Assembly: GCA_963781035.1 (NCBI GenBank)
Contig: CAWAEN010000007.1
Location: 620,001-684,000 of the forward strand
Source: SZUA-35 sp963781035
Lineage (GTDB): Bacteria > Actinomycetota > Acidimicrobiia > Acidimicrobiales > SZUA-35
Length of the DNA: 64,000 nt
Direction of reading: 5' to 3'
Positions 51,330-59,486 of this stretch are shown in pieces; the stretch's first letter is position 1, and every line of letters starts with the position of its first letter. The notes below the pieces were generated by a model. The model was not told the DNA's origin. It saw only the letters and a list, made by a program, of their open reading frames with translations, and searched no databases. Both the position numbers and the translations under genes were made by a program.

Positions 51330-52862
51330 TGTACGAACATCTCGGCCAGGTCATGGCGCGTGGAGCAGCAGGAGTACGGCGATCGTGTGGCGCTGGTGTT
51401 CCACGACGAGGAGTTCACGTATCGTCGACTCGACGAGTTGTCGGCGCGACTGGCGAACGCACTCGCCGGCCTCGGAATCGGGTCCGGTGACCGCGTCACG
51501 CTCTATTCGCAGAATCGCTGGGAGTGGATCGTCAGCTACTACGCGGTGCTGCGACTCGGTGCCATCGTCAACCCCATCAATGTGATGTTGACCCCCGACG
51601 AGGTCGTCTACGTCACTCGCGACTGCGGCGCCAAAGCCCTGCTCGCTTCGCTCGACAAGGGCGCACCGATCATCGATCGCCGCGGCGAGACGCCGCTCGA
51701 CCACATCGTGCTCTTCGGCGACGACATCCCCGACGGCGCGACGTCCTTCGACGAGCTGATCGCTCATGCTGCACCGGACTTCGACGACATCGACATCGAT
51801 CCGTCGTCGACTTCCACGATCGGCTACACGAGCGGCACGACCGGGCACCCCAAAGGTGCGATGCTGACCCACCGAGGAATCGTGCTCAACAGCGCCATGA
51901 CCGCCAACATGCACGCCCGCACCGGCGACGACGTCTGCTACACCGCTCTGCCGTGTGCACACGTGTACGGCAACGTCGTGATGAACGGCACCTTCTTCCT
52001 CGGCGGCACGCTGGTGCTGAACGACCGCTTCGATCCCCTTGACACCATGGGGCTCATCGAGCGATACCGAGCCACGATCTTCGACGGCGTTCCGACGATG
52101 TACATGGTGATGCTCGCCGACCCGAAATTCGACGATTTCGACCTGTCGTCGCTGCGCCTGTGCGCGGTCGGCGGCCAGACGATGCCCGAACCGAAGATGC
52201 GCGAGGTCGAGGAGCGCTTCGGGTGCCCGTTGATCGAGTTGTGGGGAATGACCGAGATCGGCGGCCTCGGCACCACGTTCCCGGCGTACGGGCCGCGCAA
52301 GCACGGTTCGATCGGCATTGCGATCCCCTACACGGAGTGTCGCATCGCTCACGTGGACGATGCCGCCATGACCATGCCGCCCGACGAGGTCGGGGAGCTG
52401 ATGGTCCGCGGTCCGATCGTGATGCAGGGCTATTTCGGCAATGAAGAAAAGACCAGCGAGACGATCGAACCCGATGGCTGGCTGCACACCGGCGACCTCG
52501 GCCGGATGGACGCTGATGGCTGCGTGTTCATCGTCGATCGCAAGAAGGACATGATCCTCACCGCCGGGTACAACGTGTACCCCGCTGAGATCGAACGCGT
52601 GGTGGCCGGGCATCCTGCCGTCGCCCTGGTGGCCGTCGGCAGTGTCGATGACGAGCTGAAGGGCGAACTCGCCAAGGCCTACGTCGTCCTGAAGGGCGGC
52701 GCCAACGCAACCGAGGACGAGATCATCGAGTTCTGCCGCGGGACGCTCGCGGCATACAAGGTGCCCCGACTCGTCCAGTTCGTCGACGACGTCCCGAAGA
52801 CGAGCACCGGCAAGGTCATGCGCCGGATGTTGAAGACGCTGGATGGCGGCTCCGGCCGATGA
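51330..52862 (+). pseudogene. Acyl-CoA synthetase (AMP-ligase), probable N-terminal frameshift
   Basis: The strong GAGGGGG site precedes the ATG at 51330 (MYEHLGQVMAR), but after about 10 residues the frame must shift to VEQQEYGDRVALVFHDEEFT and runs on to 52862. Adenylation motifs: IGYTSGTTGHPKGAMLTHRG (P-loop, about residues 170-190), LWGMTEIGGLGTTFPAYGPR (A5), GWLHTGDLGRMDADGCVFIV (A7/A8) and VPKTSTGKVMRR (A10 Lys). It would activate a carboxylic acid as acyl-AMP and then acyl-CoA. If the shift is not real, translation could start at GTG 51360. Paired with an alcohol dehydrogenase gene 49 bp downstream. Confidence 0.83.
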
Positions 52863-52911
52863 GAGCTGCCTCGATGAGCCCCGTGCACCGGCACCGGACG
52901 TGGAGGAAGCC

Positions 52912-54018
52912 ATGCAAGCCGCCGTGCTGCGCAACAAGGAACTGATCGTCGACGACATCGCCGAGCCCGAGCCGACCGCCGGTCAGGTCCTGGCCAAGGT
53001 GTTGGCCTGCGGGATCTGCGGGAGTGACCTCCATGCCGCGAAGCACATCGATCGCCTTGCCGCACAGGGCATCGGCAATCCGAGCCCCAAGCTGAGCAAG
53101 CTCGACCCGGCACGCGACCTCGTGATGGGTCACGAGTACTGCCTCGAGATCATCGATCTCGGCCCCGGAGACGACCACGTCTCGGCCAGCGGTGAACCGC
53201 TGCAGATCGGCGATCGTGTCGGCTCGCTTCCGATCTCGATCGCTCGTGGCGTGATCCAAACGGTGGGATACTCCAACGAGATGAACGGCGGCTACGCCGA
53301 GCGGATCGCAGTCGACGCCCGAATGTGCCTCCCGATTGCGACCGACGTGCCCACCGAGCTCGCGGCACTGACCGAACCGCTGGCCGTCGGCGAGCACGCG
53401 GTCGCAATGGCCAGGCTCCAGCCCGACACCGTGCCGCTCGTCGTCGGCTGCGGACCGGTCGGACTGGCCGTGATCGTTGCGCTTCGAGCTCGCGGTGTCG
53501 GGCCGATCATCGCCAGCGACTTCTCCCCCACCCGTCGGGCGCTCGCCGAGCACCTGGGTGCCGACCTCGTGATCGACCCGGGCGCCGAGTCGCCCTATGA
53601 CACCTGGGCCACGATGTGTTGGCCCGAAGGTGTCGATCGGCACGATCCCTTCAACGGCTTCGCCGGCATCACCGCCAAGCCGAACGTGATCTTCGAGTGT
53701 GTCGGCGTCCCGGGCATGATCGCCCGCGTGGCCGACGGCGCGCAGCGGGGAACCCGCGTCGTCGTCGTCGGCGTGTGCATGGAGTCCGACCAATTCGAGC
53801 CGTTCGTCGGCATCAACAAGGAACTCGAGCTCCAGTTCGTTCTCGGGTATTCGGCCGACGAGTTCGGTTCGACGCTGGAAAAGATCTCGTCGGCATCGCT
53901 CCCCGGCATCGACGCGCTGATCACCGGCTCGGTCGATCTCGCCGCCACGCCACAGGCCTTCGTCGATCTCGCCGATCCCGAGCAACACGTCAAGATCCTC
54001 GTCCGCCCGGGCGACTGA
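52912..54018 (+). CDS. Zinc-dependent MDR alcohol dehydrogenase
   Basis: A 368-residue enzyme: LACGICGSDLHAAKHID (catalytic zinc Cys), VMGHEYCLEIIDLGPGD (GHE zinc His/Glu) and the Rossmann motif VVGCGPVGLAVIVALRARGV (about residues 178-197). Substrate-domain block IFECVGVPGMIARVADGAQR. It would oxidise an alcohol or reduce an aldehyde/ketone with NAD(P)+. It follows the acyl-CoA ligase by 49 bp and is likely in one operon with it. It ends 43 bp from the convergent enoyl-CoA hydratase. Confidence 0.87.
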   Translation: MQAAVLRNKELIVDDIAEPEPTAGQVLAKVLACGICGSDLHAAKHIDRLAAQGIGNPSPKLSKLDPARDLVMGHEYCLEIIDLGPGDDHVSASGEPLQIGDRVGSLPISIARGVIQTVGYSNEMNGGYAERIAVDARMCLPIATDVPTELAALTEPLAVGEHAVAMARLQPDTVPLVVGCGPVGLAVIVALRARGVGPIIASDFSPTRRALAEHLGADLVIDPGAESPYDTWATMCWPEGVDRHDPFNGFAGITAKPNVIFECVGVPGMIARVADGAQRGTRVVVVGVCMESDQFEPFVGINKELELQFVLGYSADEFGSTLEKISSASLPGIDALITGSVDLAATPQAFVDLADPEQHVKILVRPGD

Positions 54019-54061
54019 TCATCGCCCCACAACTCAGGGCACCTGAGCTCAGCGCATGAGT

Positions 54062-54672
54062 TCAGGTGCCGTCGAACTCCGCCGCTCGCTTCTCGACGAA
54101 GGCCGCAATACCTTCCCGGCCGTCGTGTCGACCCATCGATTCGGCGATGACGGCGGCCTCGAGCTCGCCGGCCTTCTCGAGCGATGCATCGTGGCCTTCG
54201 TAGACGATGCGCTTGGCCATGCCGAGGGCCCATGAGGCGCCATCGGCCAGCTGCTGGGCCAATGCTGCGGTCTGCGCGTCTACCTCGTCGGCGGGGACCA
54301 CACGACTCACCAGCCCCCAGGACTCGGCCTCGGCGGCGCTCAGCACCCGGTTGGTGAGCGTGAGATCGAGCATGCGGCGGACACCGATATGGCGGGAGAT
54401 GAAGTAGGTCGAGGTGCCGTCGGGCGTCACATCGGCCCGGGTGTAGGCCATGGTGAACTTGGCCGTTTCGGAGGCGACCACCAGATCGAAGGCCGACATC
54501 AACGACAGACCTGCACCGCCGGCCGCGCCGGCCACACCGGCGACGAACGGCTTCGGGGTGCGGTTCATGCGATTGATGGCGGCATGCCAGTCGATCAGCA
54601 TCTGGCTCGCCATGGTCGGCAATCCGGCGCCGGCGTCGTTGAACTCCTTGAGGTCGCCACCGGCATGCAGGT
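54062..54672 (-). pseudogene. Enoyl-CoA hydratase/isomerase, N-terminus lost at a repeat
   Basis: The frame holds the crotonase oxyanion region LHAGGDLKEFNDAGAG at its upstream edge, then PKPFVAGVAGAAGGAGLSLM, DLVVASETAKFTMAYTRADV and the C-terminal ...GREGIAAFVEKRAAEFDGT, so about 200 of 260 residues are present. The 5' end of the gene stops at about 54672, and GTGTACT of repeat D begins at 54691. TTG at 54622 could start a shorter product. It was probably an intact gene disrupted by the element. Confidence 0.78.
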
Positions 54673-54690
54673 CTCGGCAGGACCTGACGC

Positions 54691-54810
54691 GTGTACTACC
54701 AAGTGTGTCGGAGGGGCGAGTTCAACCCAAAGTACACGCGCGCCTTGGAGCGCCGAACTCACCGCTGCGTGACGCGAAAGGCCTGGTCAGGCACGTCGGA
54801 TGGAGCACGA
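54691..54810. repeat. Dispersed hairpin repeat, copy D (long form)
   Basis: CGCGTGTACT (54688-54697) and AGTACACGCG (54731-54740) are perfect 10-bp arms around the GTGTGTCGGAGGGGCG core and the common loop. A right flank follows, of which 54762-54810 is identical to 42860-42908 of copy C. The left border coincides with the truncated enoyl-CoA hydratase, the right one with the vapBC promoter at 54829. This is the most complete copy. Confidence 0.8.
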
Positions 54811-54828
54811 TTAGCTCCTTCCCTCGAG

Positions 54829-54847
54829 GTATCACACGTGATACACT
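54829..54847 (+). promoter_or_regulatory. vapBC operator and -10
   Basis: Perfect 7-bp arms GTATCAC and GTGATAC separated by AC (54829-54844), overlapping a TACACT -10 hexamer (54842-54847) 6 bp before the vapB ATG. Confidence 0.7.
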
Positions 54848-54853
54848 CTTCCC

Positions 54854-55090
54854 ATGTCCGAAGTTTCGATTCGAGAACTCCGCAACCACGGCGGCGACAT
54901 CGTCGACCGAGTCGCGAAGGGCGAACGCCTCACGATCACCCGCTCCGGAAAGCCAGTTGCCGAGCTACTGCCACTCCGCCGCGAACCAAGGTCGCTCGAC
55001 GCGATCCTTGCCAGCCACCGGCAACTTCCACCCGTCGACCCCGAGCAGCTACGACACGACCTCGACCAGATCCTCGACCCCGCCCTCTGA
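54854..55090 (+). CDS. vapB: VapB-family antitoxin, Phd/YefM-like
   Basis: A 78-residue antitoxin: MSEVSIRELRNHGGDIVDRV, AKGERLTITRSGKPVAELLP (DNA-binding part) and a toxin-binding C-terminus DPEQLRHDLDQILDPAL. Starts 10 bp after its palindromic operator; the mRNA is apparently leaderless. The toxin gene starts 3 bp downstream. Confidence 0.85.
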   Translation: MSEVSIRELRNHGGDIVDRVAKGERLTITRSGKPVAELLPLRREPRSLDAILASHRQLPPVDPEQLRHDLDQILDPAL

Positions 55091-55093
55091 TCC

Positions 55094-55501
55094 ATGCCTC
55101 GTGGGATCCTCGACACAAGCACGCTCATCCTGCTCGGGCGGATCGAAGATATCGGACGACTCCCCGCAGAACCCCTGATCACGGCGATCACGCTGGCCGA
55201 ACTCTCGGTGGGCCCACTCGTGGCATCCACCGATCACGAACGAGCGGCACGCCAAGCCCATGTCCAACAAGCCGAAGCCGATTTCGAACCGCTCCCGTTC
55301 GACGCCAACGCCGCTCGAAGCTTCGGTCGGGTCGCCGCCGGCCTACGCAGAGCAGGACGCAAGCCAGCCGCACGCGCCTACGACGCCATGATCGCAGCGA
55401 TCGCCGTCTCCAACGACCTCCCTCTTCACACCTGCAACCCCCGGGACTTCACAGCGATCGACGAGCTCACTGTGGTCGCTGTACCTCATCCGGACCACTA
55501 G
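55094..55501 (+). CDS. vapC: VapC-family PIN-domain toxin
   Basis: A 135-residue PIN RNase: MPRGILDTSTLILLGRIEDI (first Asp), TAITLAELSVGPLVASTDHE (Glu), ARAYDAMIAAIAVSNDLPLH (Asp) and CNPRDFTAIDELTVVAVPHP (Asp). All active-site acids are present. It should cleave tRNA or rRNA when released from VapB. Located beyond repeat D, close to the gene cluster for acyl-CoA metabolism. Confidence 0.86.
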   Translation: MPRGILDTSTLILLGRIEDIGRLPAEPLITAITLAELSVGPLVASTDHERAARQAHVQQAEADFEPLPFDANAARSFGRVAAGLRRAGRKPAARAYDAMIAAIAVSNDLPLHTCNPRDFTAIDELTVVAVPHPDH

Positions 55502-55802
55502 CGTGTGGCGACCAGAAGTGGCGCGTGGGCGTTGACCAACCAACTCCACCGCATATTCACGTCGCTGGTCCCCCGCCCTCGACGCTCGTAGGTCAGGTCA
55601 AGACCATCCACTGAAACCGAATCCACCACCGCAGTGTCGCGGTGCGCTCACCCGGCCGCCCCCTCCTTCGCGAACAGGGGCCGCTGAATGCCGTGGGGGC
55701 TCATCGGGGCTCAACGCCGCGCGACACCGAACCGGGACCACCGTGAGCGATAGTGGCCTGGCAACCGTTCGGCGCTCCACGCTTCCAACGCTCTGCGTCG
55801 GA
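55502..55802. other. 301-bp gap with a 23-bp sequence shared with 58978
   Basis: AAGTGGCGCGTGGGCGTTGA starts at about 55516 and matches 58978 (AAGTGGCGCGTGGGTGCTGA) with two differences. No gene is visible. Confidence 0.4.
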
Positions 55803-56432
55803 CTAGGTGGCGGCCTGTCCGGGTGGGGGCTTGCCCCGGGCGGGGTCGTCGGCGGGCAGGTAGGAATTCAGCTCCGGCAGGAACTTCCACTCCGGGATCG
55901 GCGGTTCCTGGTCGACATCGGGCACGTACTCCGAGGTCTCCTCGAAGCGGTATCGGTGGATGTAGCGAGGACAGTTGCGGAACACCTCGGTCGCATGAAC
56001 CCGAACGATGAACTGTGCACCCGGGTAGTCGCCCAGCAGGTCGTCGGACTCGTCGATCGACGCGGTGCCCTGCACCCGGACCCGTCGCCGATTCTCGAAA
56101 TCGATGAACAGCATCCCAACGTTCGGGTTCACCTTCAGGTTTCCCATCGAGAGATACCGGCCGTTGCCGTCGTAGTTCGGGAACGCCAGCACTTGCTCGT
56201 CGACGATGCGCACGAAGCCACGCTCACCGCCCTTGTAGGAACACGTCGGTAGCCCTCGATGGTCACACGTGGCCAGGAAGAACATGTTCGCGTCCGCGAT
56301 CACCTCGACCGCCCAGTCCTCGAACCGGTCAGCGTTGCGCACCTCGACCGCTCGATCCGCGAGACGCCGGGTGTCGAACCGGTCATGGAAGTACCGGTTC
56401 CCCTCGTGATAGTCGTGCACTCGATCGGTCAT
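55803..56432 (-). CDS. Pyridoxamine-5'-phosphate-oxidase-like FMN-binding protein (PPOX)
   Basis: A 209-residue split-barrel flavoprotein: WAVEVIADANMFFLATCDHR, FPNYDGNGRYLSMGNLKVNP (FMN phosphate region) and VGMLFIDFENRRRVRVQGTA. It ends with a Pro-rich tail. ATG at 56432; no other gene shares the unit. Members reduce or bind F420/FMN substrates; exact role unknown. Confidence 0.82.
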   Translation of the reverse strand: MTDRVHDYHEGNRYFHDRFDTRRLADRAVEVRNADRFEDWAVEVIADANMFFLATCDHRGLPTCSYKGGERGFVRIVDEQVLAFPNYDGNGRYLSMGNLKVNPNVGMLFIDFENRRRVRVQGTASIDESDDLLGDYPGAQFIVRVHATEVFRNCPRYIHRYRFEETSEYVPDVDQEPPIPEWKFLPELNSYLPADDPARGKPPPGQAAT

Positions 56433-56592
56433 CGAACCCCCCAACTGTCTCCTCCCCAGTATCGCGCAGTGCCCTCGTATTGGCGCCACCGATCGCGGTC
56501 ATGTCCAAGAAGCACCACCTCGCGTGGTGGACCGGCGCTGCCCAAACTCATGCTGTTACGGCCGGGCGATCGTCGTGCCTACGATGGGGCCG

Positions 56593-56859
56593 ATGGCGCT
56601 GATCGAAATCCGCGACTACCACTGCGACCCCGATCGCATGGACGACTACCGCCGCAGGGCGGCCGATGCCGGACCGTTGCTTCGCGAACGATGGAGCATG
56701 TCCGGCTTCTGGGTCGACTGCGGCCAGGACAGCCAACTGTTCGGAGGCGAGCCCTAACCCTCCCCACATGGTCCGGCGAACGTGACCTGGATGATCCGGT
56801 GGACCGACCGGGCAGAACGAGAGGCCGCATCAAAGAGGCCTGTCGACCAGTCGGCCTGA
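56593..56859 (+). pseudogene. NIPSNAP-like protein with in-frame stop, truncated
   Basis: The ATG at 56593 encodes MALIEIRDYHCDPDRMDDYR, the first strand of NIPSNAP/dimeric alpha-beta barrels, and GFWVDCGQDSQLFGGEP, then TAA (56755-56757). In the same frame it goes on with PSPHGPANVTWMIRWTDRAE, the third strand, up to 56859. A single substitution would create the TAA. Normal length is about 105 residues; the last part is missing towards repeat G (56883). Confidence 0.6.
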
Positions 56860-57162
56860 GTAGTAATCGAACCTTCGTCCAAGTGTCGGAGGGGGACTTG
56901 AACGACCGCCCACATCGTGGCACCCAGCGGCGAGGAGCGGCAGATACCGCCATTTTCGAAGCGTTCTCGCCAACCGCTCCCCCGCTGGTTGCCGCTCGAT
57001 TCCGCCCGCCCGACCTGCGGCGAATCGACTTTCCGGGCGGCACACCATGAGAGATCTGCGGTCGACGCGGCGGCTGGCTCGGTTTGTCCGTTTTTCCGTC
57101 GGCTACCGATCATCTAGCCTGGTCACGACCTGTCGTCCGACGTCAGAAGTTTGATTCCGGCC
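56860..57162. other. 303-bp gap containing repeat copy G
   Basis: GTGTCGGAGGGGGACTTGAA (from 56883) and CCCACATCGTGGCACCCAGC follow, matching copies F and I on their left halves. No gene is visible. The right part leads to the SulP start. Confidence 0.5.
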
Positions 57163-58944
57163 ATGGCTCATCGACCGCAACGGCGGCCCGCCCTTCGATA
57201 CGACCTCGTACCTGATGATGAAGGCTTCACAGCCGAGCGTGTGCGATCGGTGGTACCCGGCTTCATGGTTCTCGCCCGCTACCCCAGGGCGGCCTTGCGG
57301 CCCGATGTAGCGGCCGGAGTCGCCGTTGCCGCCTACATGATCCCCCAGGTCATGGCCTACTCGTCCATCGTCGACCTCCCGCCCGTGGTCGGATTGTGGA
57401 CGGTGGTTGCGGCGACGGCGGGCTATGCCCTGTTCGGGAGTTCGAGAGTATTGTCGGCCGGGCCCGAGTCGACAATCGCGCTGATGGCGGCGGCCGCCGT
57501 CGCCCCGCTGACCGACGGCGATCCCCAACGCACCCTGGCCCTGTGTTCAGGCCTGTCCCTGGTGGTGGCCGGGTGGTGCCTTGTCGGGCGGTTGATGAAG
57601 CTGGGCGTCTTGGCGGACCTGTTGTCCGAGCCCCTACTGGTTGGGTATCTCGCTGGGGGAGCCGTGCTTATGGTCGTTGGTCAGCTAGGTCGCATCACCG
57701 GAACCGAGGTCGAGGGCGAATCGATCGTTGACCAGATGCGCGGCTTTGCTGATGTCGTGGGTGACACCCACATGCCCACGCTTGTGGTCGCCCTCGGTAC
57801 GCTGGCCGCGGTTCTGATCCTCCTCCGCTGGAGGCCACGGTGGCCGGGTCCACTCCTGGCTGTGGGGGCGGCCACCGCAGCCAGCGCTCTTCTTGGGTTG
57901 GACGACCGAGGGGTCGAGGTGACGGGATCGATTCCGGAGGGTCTTCCCGTGCCCTCGGTACCTGACCTGTCTCTGGCCGATATGAGGTCGTTGGTGGTGG
58001 CCGGACTGGGGGTGGCCGTGGTCGCCTACTCCGACAACACGCTGATCGGGCGGGCTTTCACTCCGACCAACGGTTCGAACACCTCCACCGTCGATCCCAA
58101 CCAGGAGCTGGCGGCGCTGGCCGCGGTCCACACCGCTGTCGGTTTCGTCGGCGGCTACCCGTGTTCGGCCTCCGGCTCCCGGACCGCACTCGCCCTCAGC
58201 TCAAGGGCCAAGACCCAGCTCTACTCGTTGGTTGCCGCCGCCTGTGTGATCGCCGTGTTGCTGTTTGCCGGGCCCATCTTCCGAGATCTTCCGGCCGCGG
58301 CGTTAGGGGCCATCGTGCTGTATGCCGCCTCCACGCTCATCGATCTGCCCGCTCTTCGTAGGCTGGCCCGCTTCCGGCGGTCGGAATTGTTGCTCGCCAC
58401 CCTGGCCTGCGTTGCCACGGTCGTCTTCGGCGTGCTGGTCGGTGTGGCCGTTGCCGTCGCCCTCAGCCTGGGTGAGATGGTGCAACGCTTGGCCCGACCC
58501 CATGAAGGGATCCTCGGTCGGGTCGACGGAATTGCCGGTATGCACGATGTCGATGACCACCCCGACGCCACGACACTGCCAGGACTGATCATCTACCGTT
58601 ACGACGCCCCGCTGTTCTTCGCCAACATCAACGACCTGAGGCGCCGCGCGCTCGTCGCCGTCGATCGAGAAAACGAAATCGACCCCGACAACCGGGTGCG
58701 CTGGTTCCTACTCAACGTGGAGGCCAACGTGGAGATCGACGTCACCGCTGTGGACGGCCTGCGCAGCCTGTTTCACGATCTCCGGCAGCGTGGCGTGCGT
58801 CTTGGCCTGGTCCGGCTCAAGGAAGATCTCCGCCTCCCGCTGGCCCGGACCGATCTGTTGGAGTTGATCGGAGAGGACATGCTCTTCGCCACGTTGCCGA
58901 CCGCCGAGAACGCCTATCTGGACTGGGTGGAGCGAAACGCCTAG
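57163..58944 (+). CDS. SulP-family anion transporter with STAS domain
   Basis: A 593-residue protein: hydrophobic transmembrane part (PDVAAGVAVAAYMIPQVMAY and TAVGFVGGYPCSASGSRTAL, typical SulP helices 1 and 10-like) with about 10-14 helices in residues 40-440, then a C-terminal STAS domain (LIIYRYDAPLFFANINDLRR; LLNVEANVEIDVTAVDGLRS). SulP carriers take up sulfate, bicarbonate or dicarboxylates. The usual phospho-Ser position in the STAS loop is Asp-rich here. ATG at 57163; an ATG 12 nt upstream is possible. Alone in its transcript. Confidence 0.88.
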   Translation: MAHRPQRRPALRYDLVPDDEGFTAERVRSVVPGFMVLARYPRAALRPDVAAGVAVAAYMIPQVMAYSSIVDLPPVVGLWTVVAATAGYALFGSSRVLSAGPESTIALMAAAAVAPLTDGDPQRTLALCSGLSLVVAGWCLVGRLMKLGVLADLLSEPLLVGYLAGGAVLMVVGQLGRITGTEVEGESIVDQMRGFADVVGDTHMPTLVVALGTLAAVLILLRWRPRWPGPLLAVGAATAASALLGLDDRGVEVTGSIPEGLPVPSVPDLSLADMRSLVVAGLGVAVVAYSDNTLIGRAFTPTNGSNTSTVDPNQELAALAAVHTAVGFVGGYPCSASGSRTALALSSRAKTQLYSLVAAACVIAVLLFAGPIFRDLPAAALGAIVLYAASTLIDLPALRRLARFRRSELLLATLACVATVVFGVLVGVAVAVALSLGEMVQRLARPHEGILGRVDGIAGMHDVDDHPDATTLPGLIIYRYDAPLFFANINDLRRRALVAVDRENEIDPDNRVRWFLLNVEANVEIDVTAVDGLRSLFHDLRQRGVRLGLVRLKEDLRLPLARTDLLELIGEDMLFATLPTAENAYLDWVERNA

Positions 58945-58977
58945 GAACCGGCAACCGAGAGCGGTGTCCCGCCCGGA

Positions 58978-59000
58978 AAGTGGCGCGTGGGTGCTGACCA
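58978..59000. repeat. 23-bp repeat shared with 55516-55538, near an IS fragment
   Basis: AAGTGGCGCGTGGGTGCTGA and three more bases match 55516-55538 with two differences. It lies 76 bp before the transposase fragment and may be an IS terminal sequence, but the other copies lack it. Confidence 0.45.
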
Positions 59001-59075
59001 GGGCCGATGCCTGTGGGGGCCGAATATTCGGCGGCGTGGATTGACCAGGGCAAACGCGGCCGATGCTGATCAGCT

Positions 59076-59486
59076 GTGTCTCGCATCCTCTACCACCTCA
59101 TCGCCGCGCTCGTCCGTCTCGCCTTTCGTTCCGGCCGCTCCAAAGACCTCGAGATCATCGTGCTCCGCCATCAACTCACCGTCTTACGCCGCCAGATCGA
59201 CCGCCCCGCACTCAACGACCACGACCTGCTCGGCGCGATCGCAGCCGCACTCCCCCGGTCTCGTCGAACCGGCTGGATTGTCACCCCCGACACACTGCTC
59301 CGATGGCATCGGCGACGCGTCGCCCGCCACTGGACCCAACCCAACCGAAGACCAGGACGACCAGCTACCGCAACCGAGATCCGCCGACTCGTCCTCCGCC
59401 TCGCATCCGAGAACCCGACCTGGGGCTACCGGCGCATCCACGGCGAACTCACAGGCCTCGGCCACCGCATCGCCTCCTCCCTGTAG
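59076..59486 (+). mobile_element. 5' third of an rve transposase, fused to the HTTM gene end
   Basis: A 136-residue frame: VSRILYHLIAALVRLAFRSG, KDLEIIVLRHQLTVLRRQID, WHRRRVARHWTQPNRRPGRP and WGYRRIHGELTGLGHRIASS, then a stop. The catalytic core is absent. Homology breaks at about 59485, where the antisense frame becomes the end of the HTTM protein. Confidence 0.75.

Noticed and set aside
53595..54233. Minus-strand frame over the alcohol dehydrogenase
   Set aside because: It shares frame chance with high-GC third positions; the plus strand has full MDR motifs.
54062..54622. Complete 186-residue enoyl-CoA hydratase starting at TTG 54622
   Set aside because: The crotonase oxyanion segment HAGGDLKEF lies upstream in the same frame, so the gene is N-terminally truncated rather than short.
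15000..55500. Integron with attC sites
   Set aside because: The loop GTTCAAC fits the attC R'' consensus RYYYAAC, but no paired GTTRRRY site, no integrase and no uniform cassette orientation were seen.
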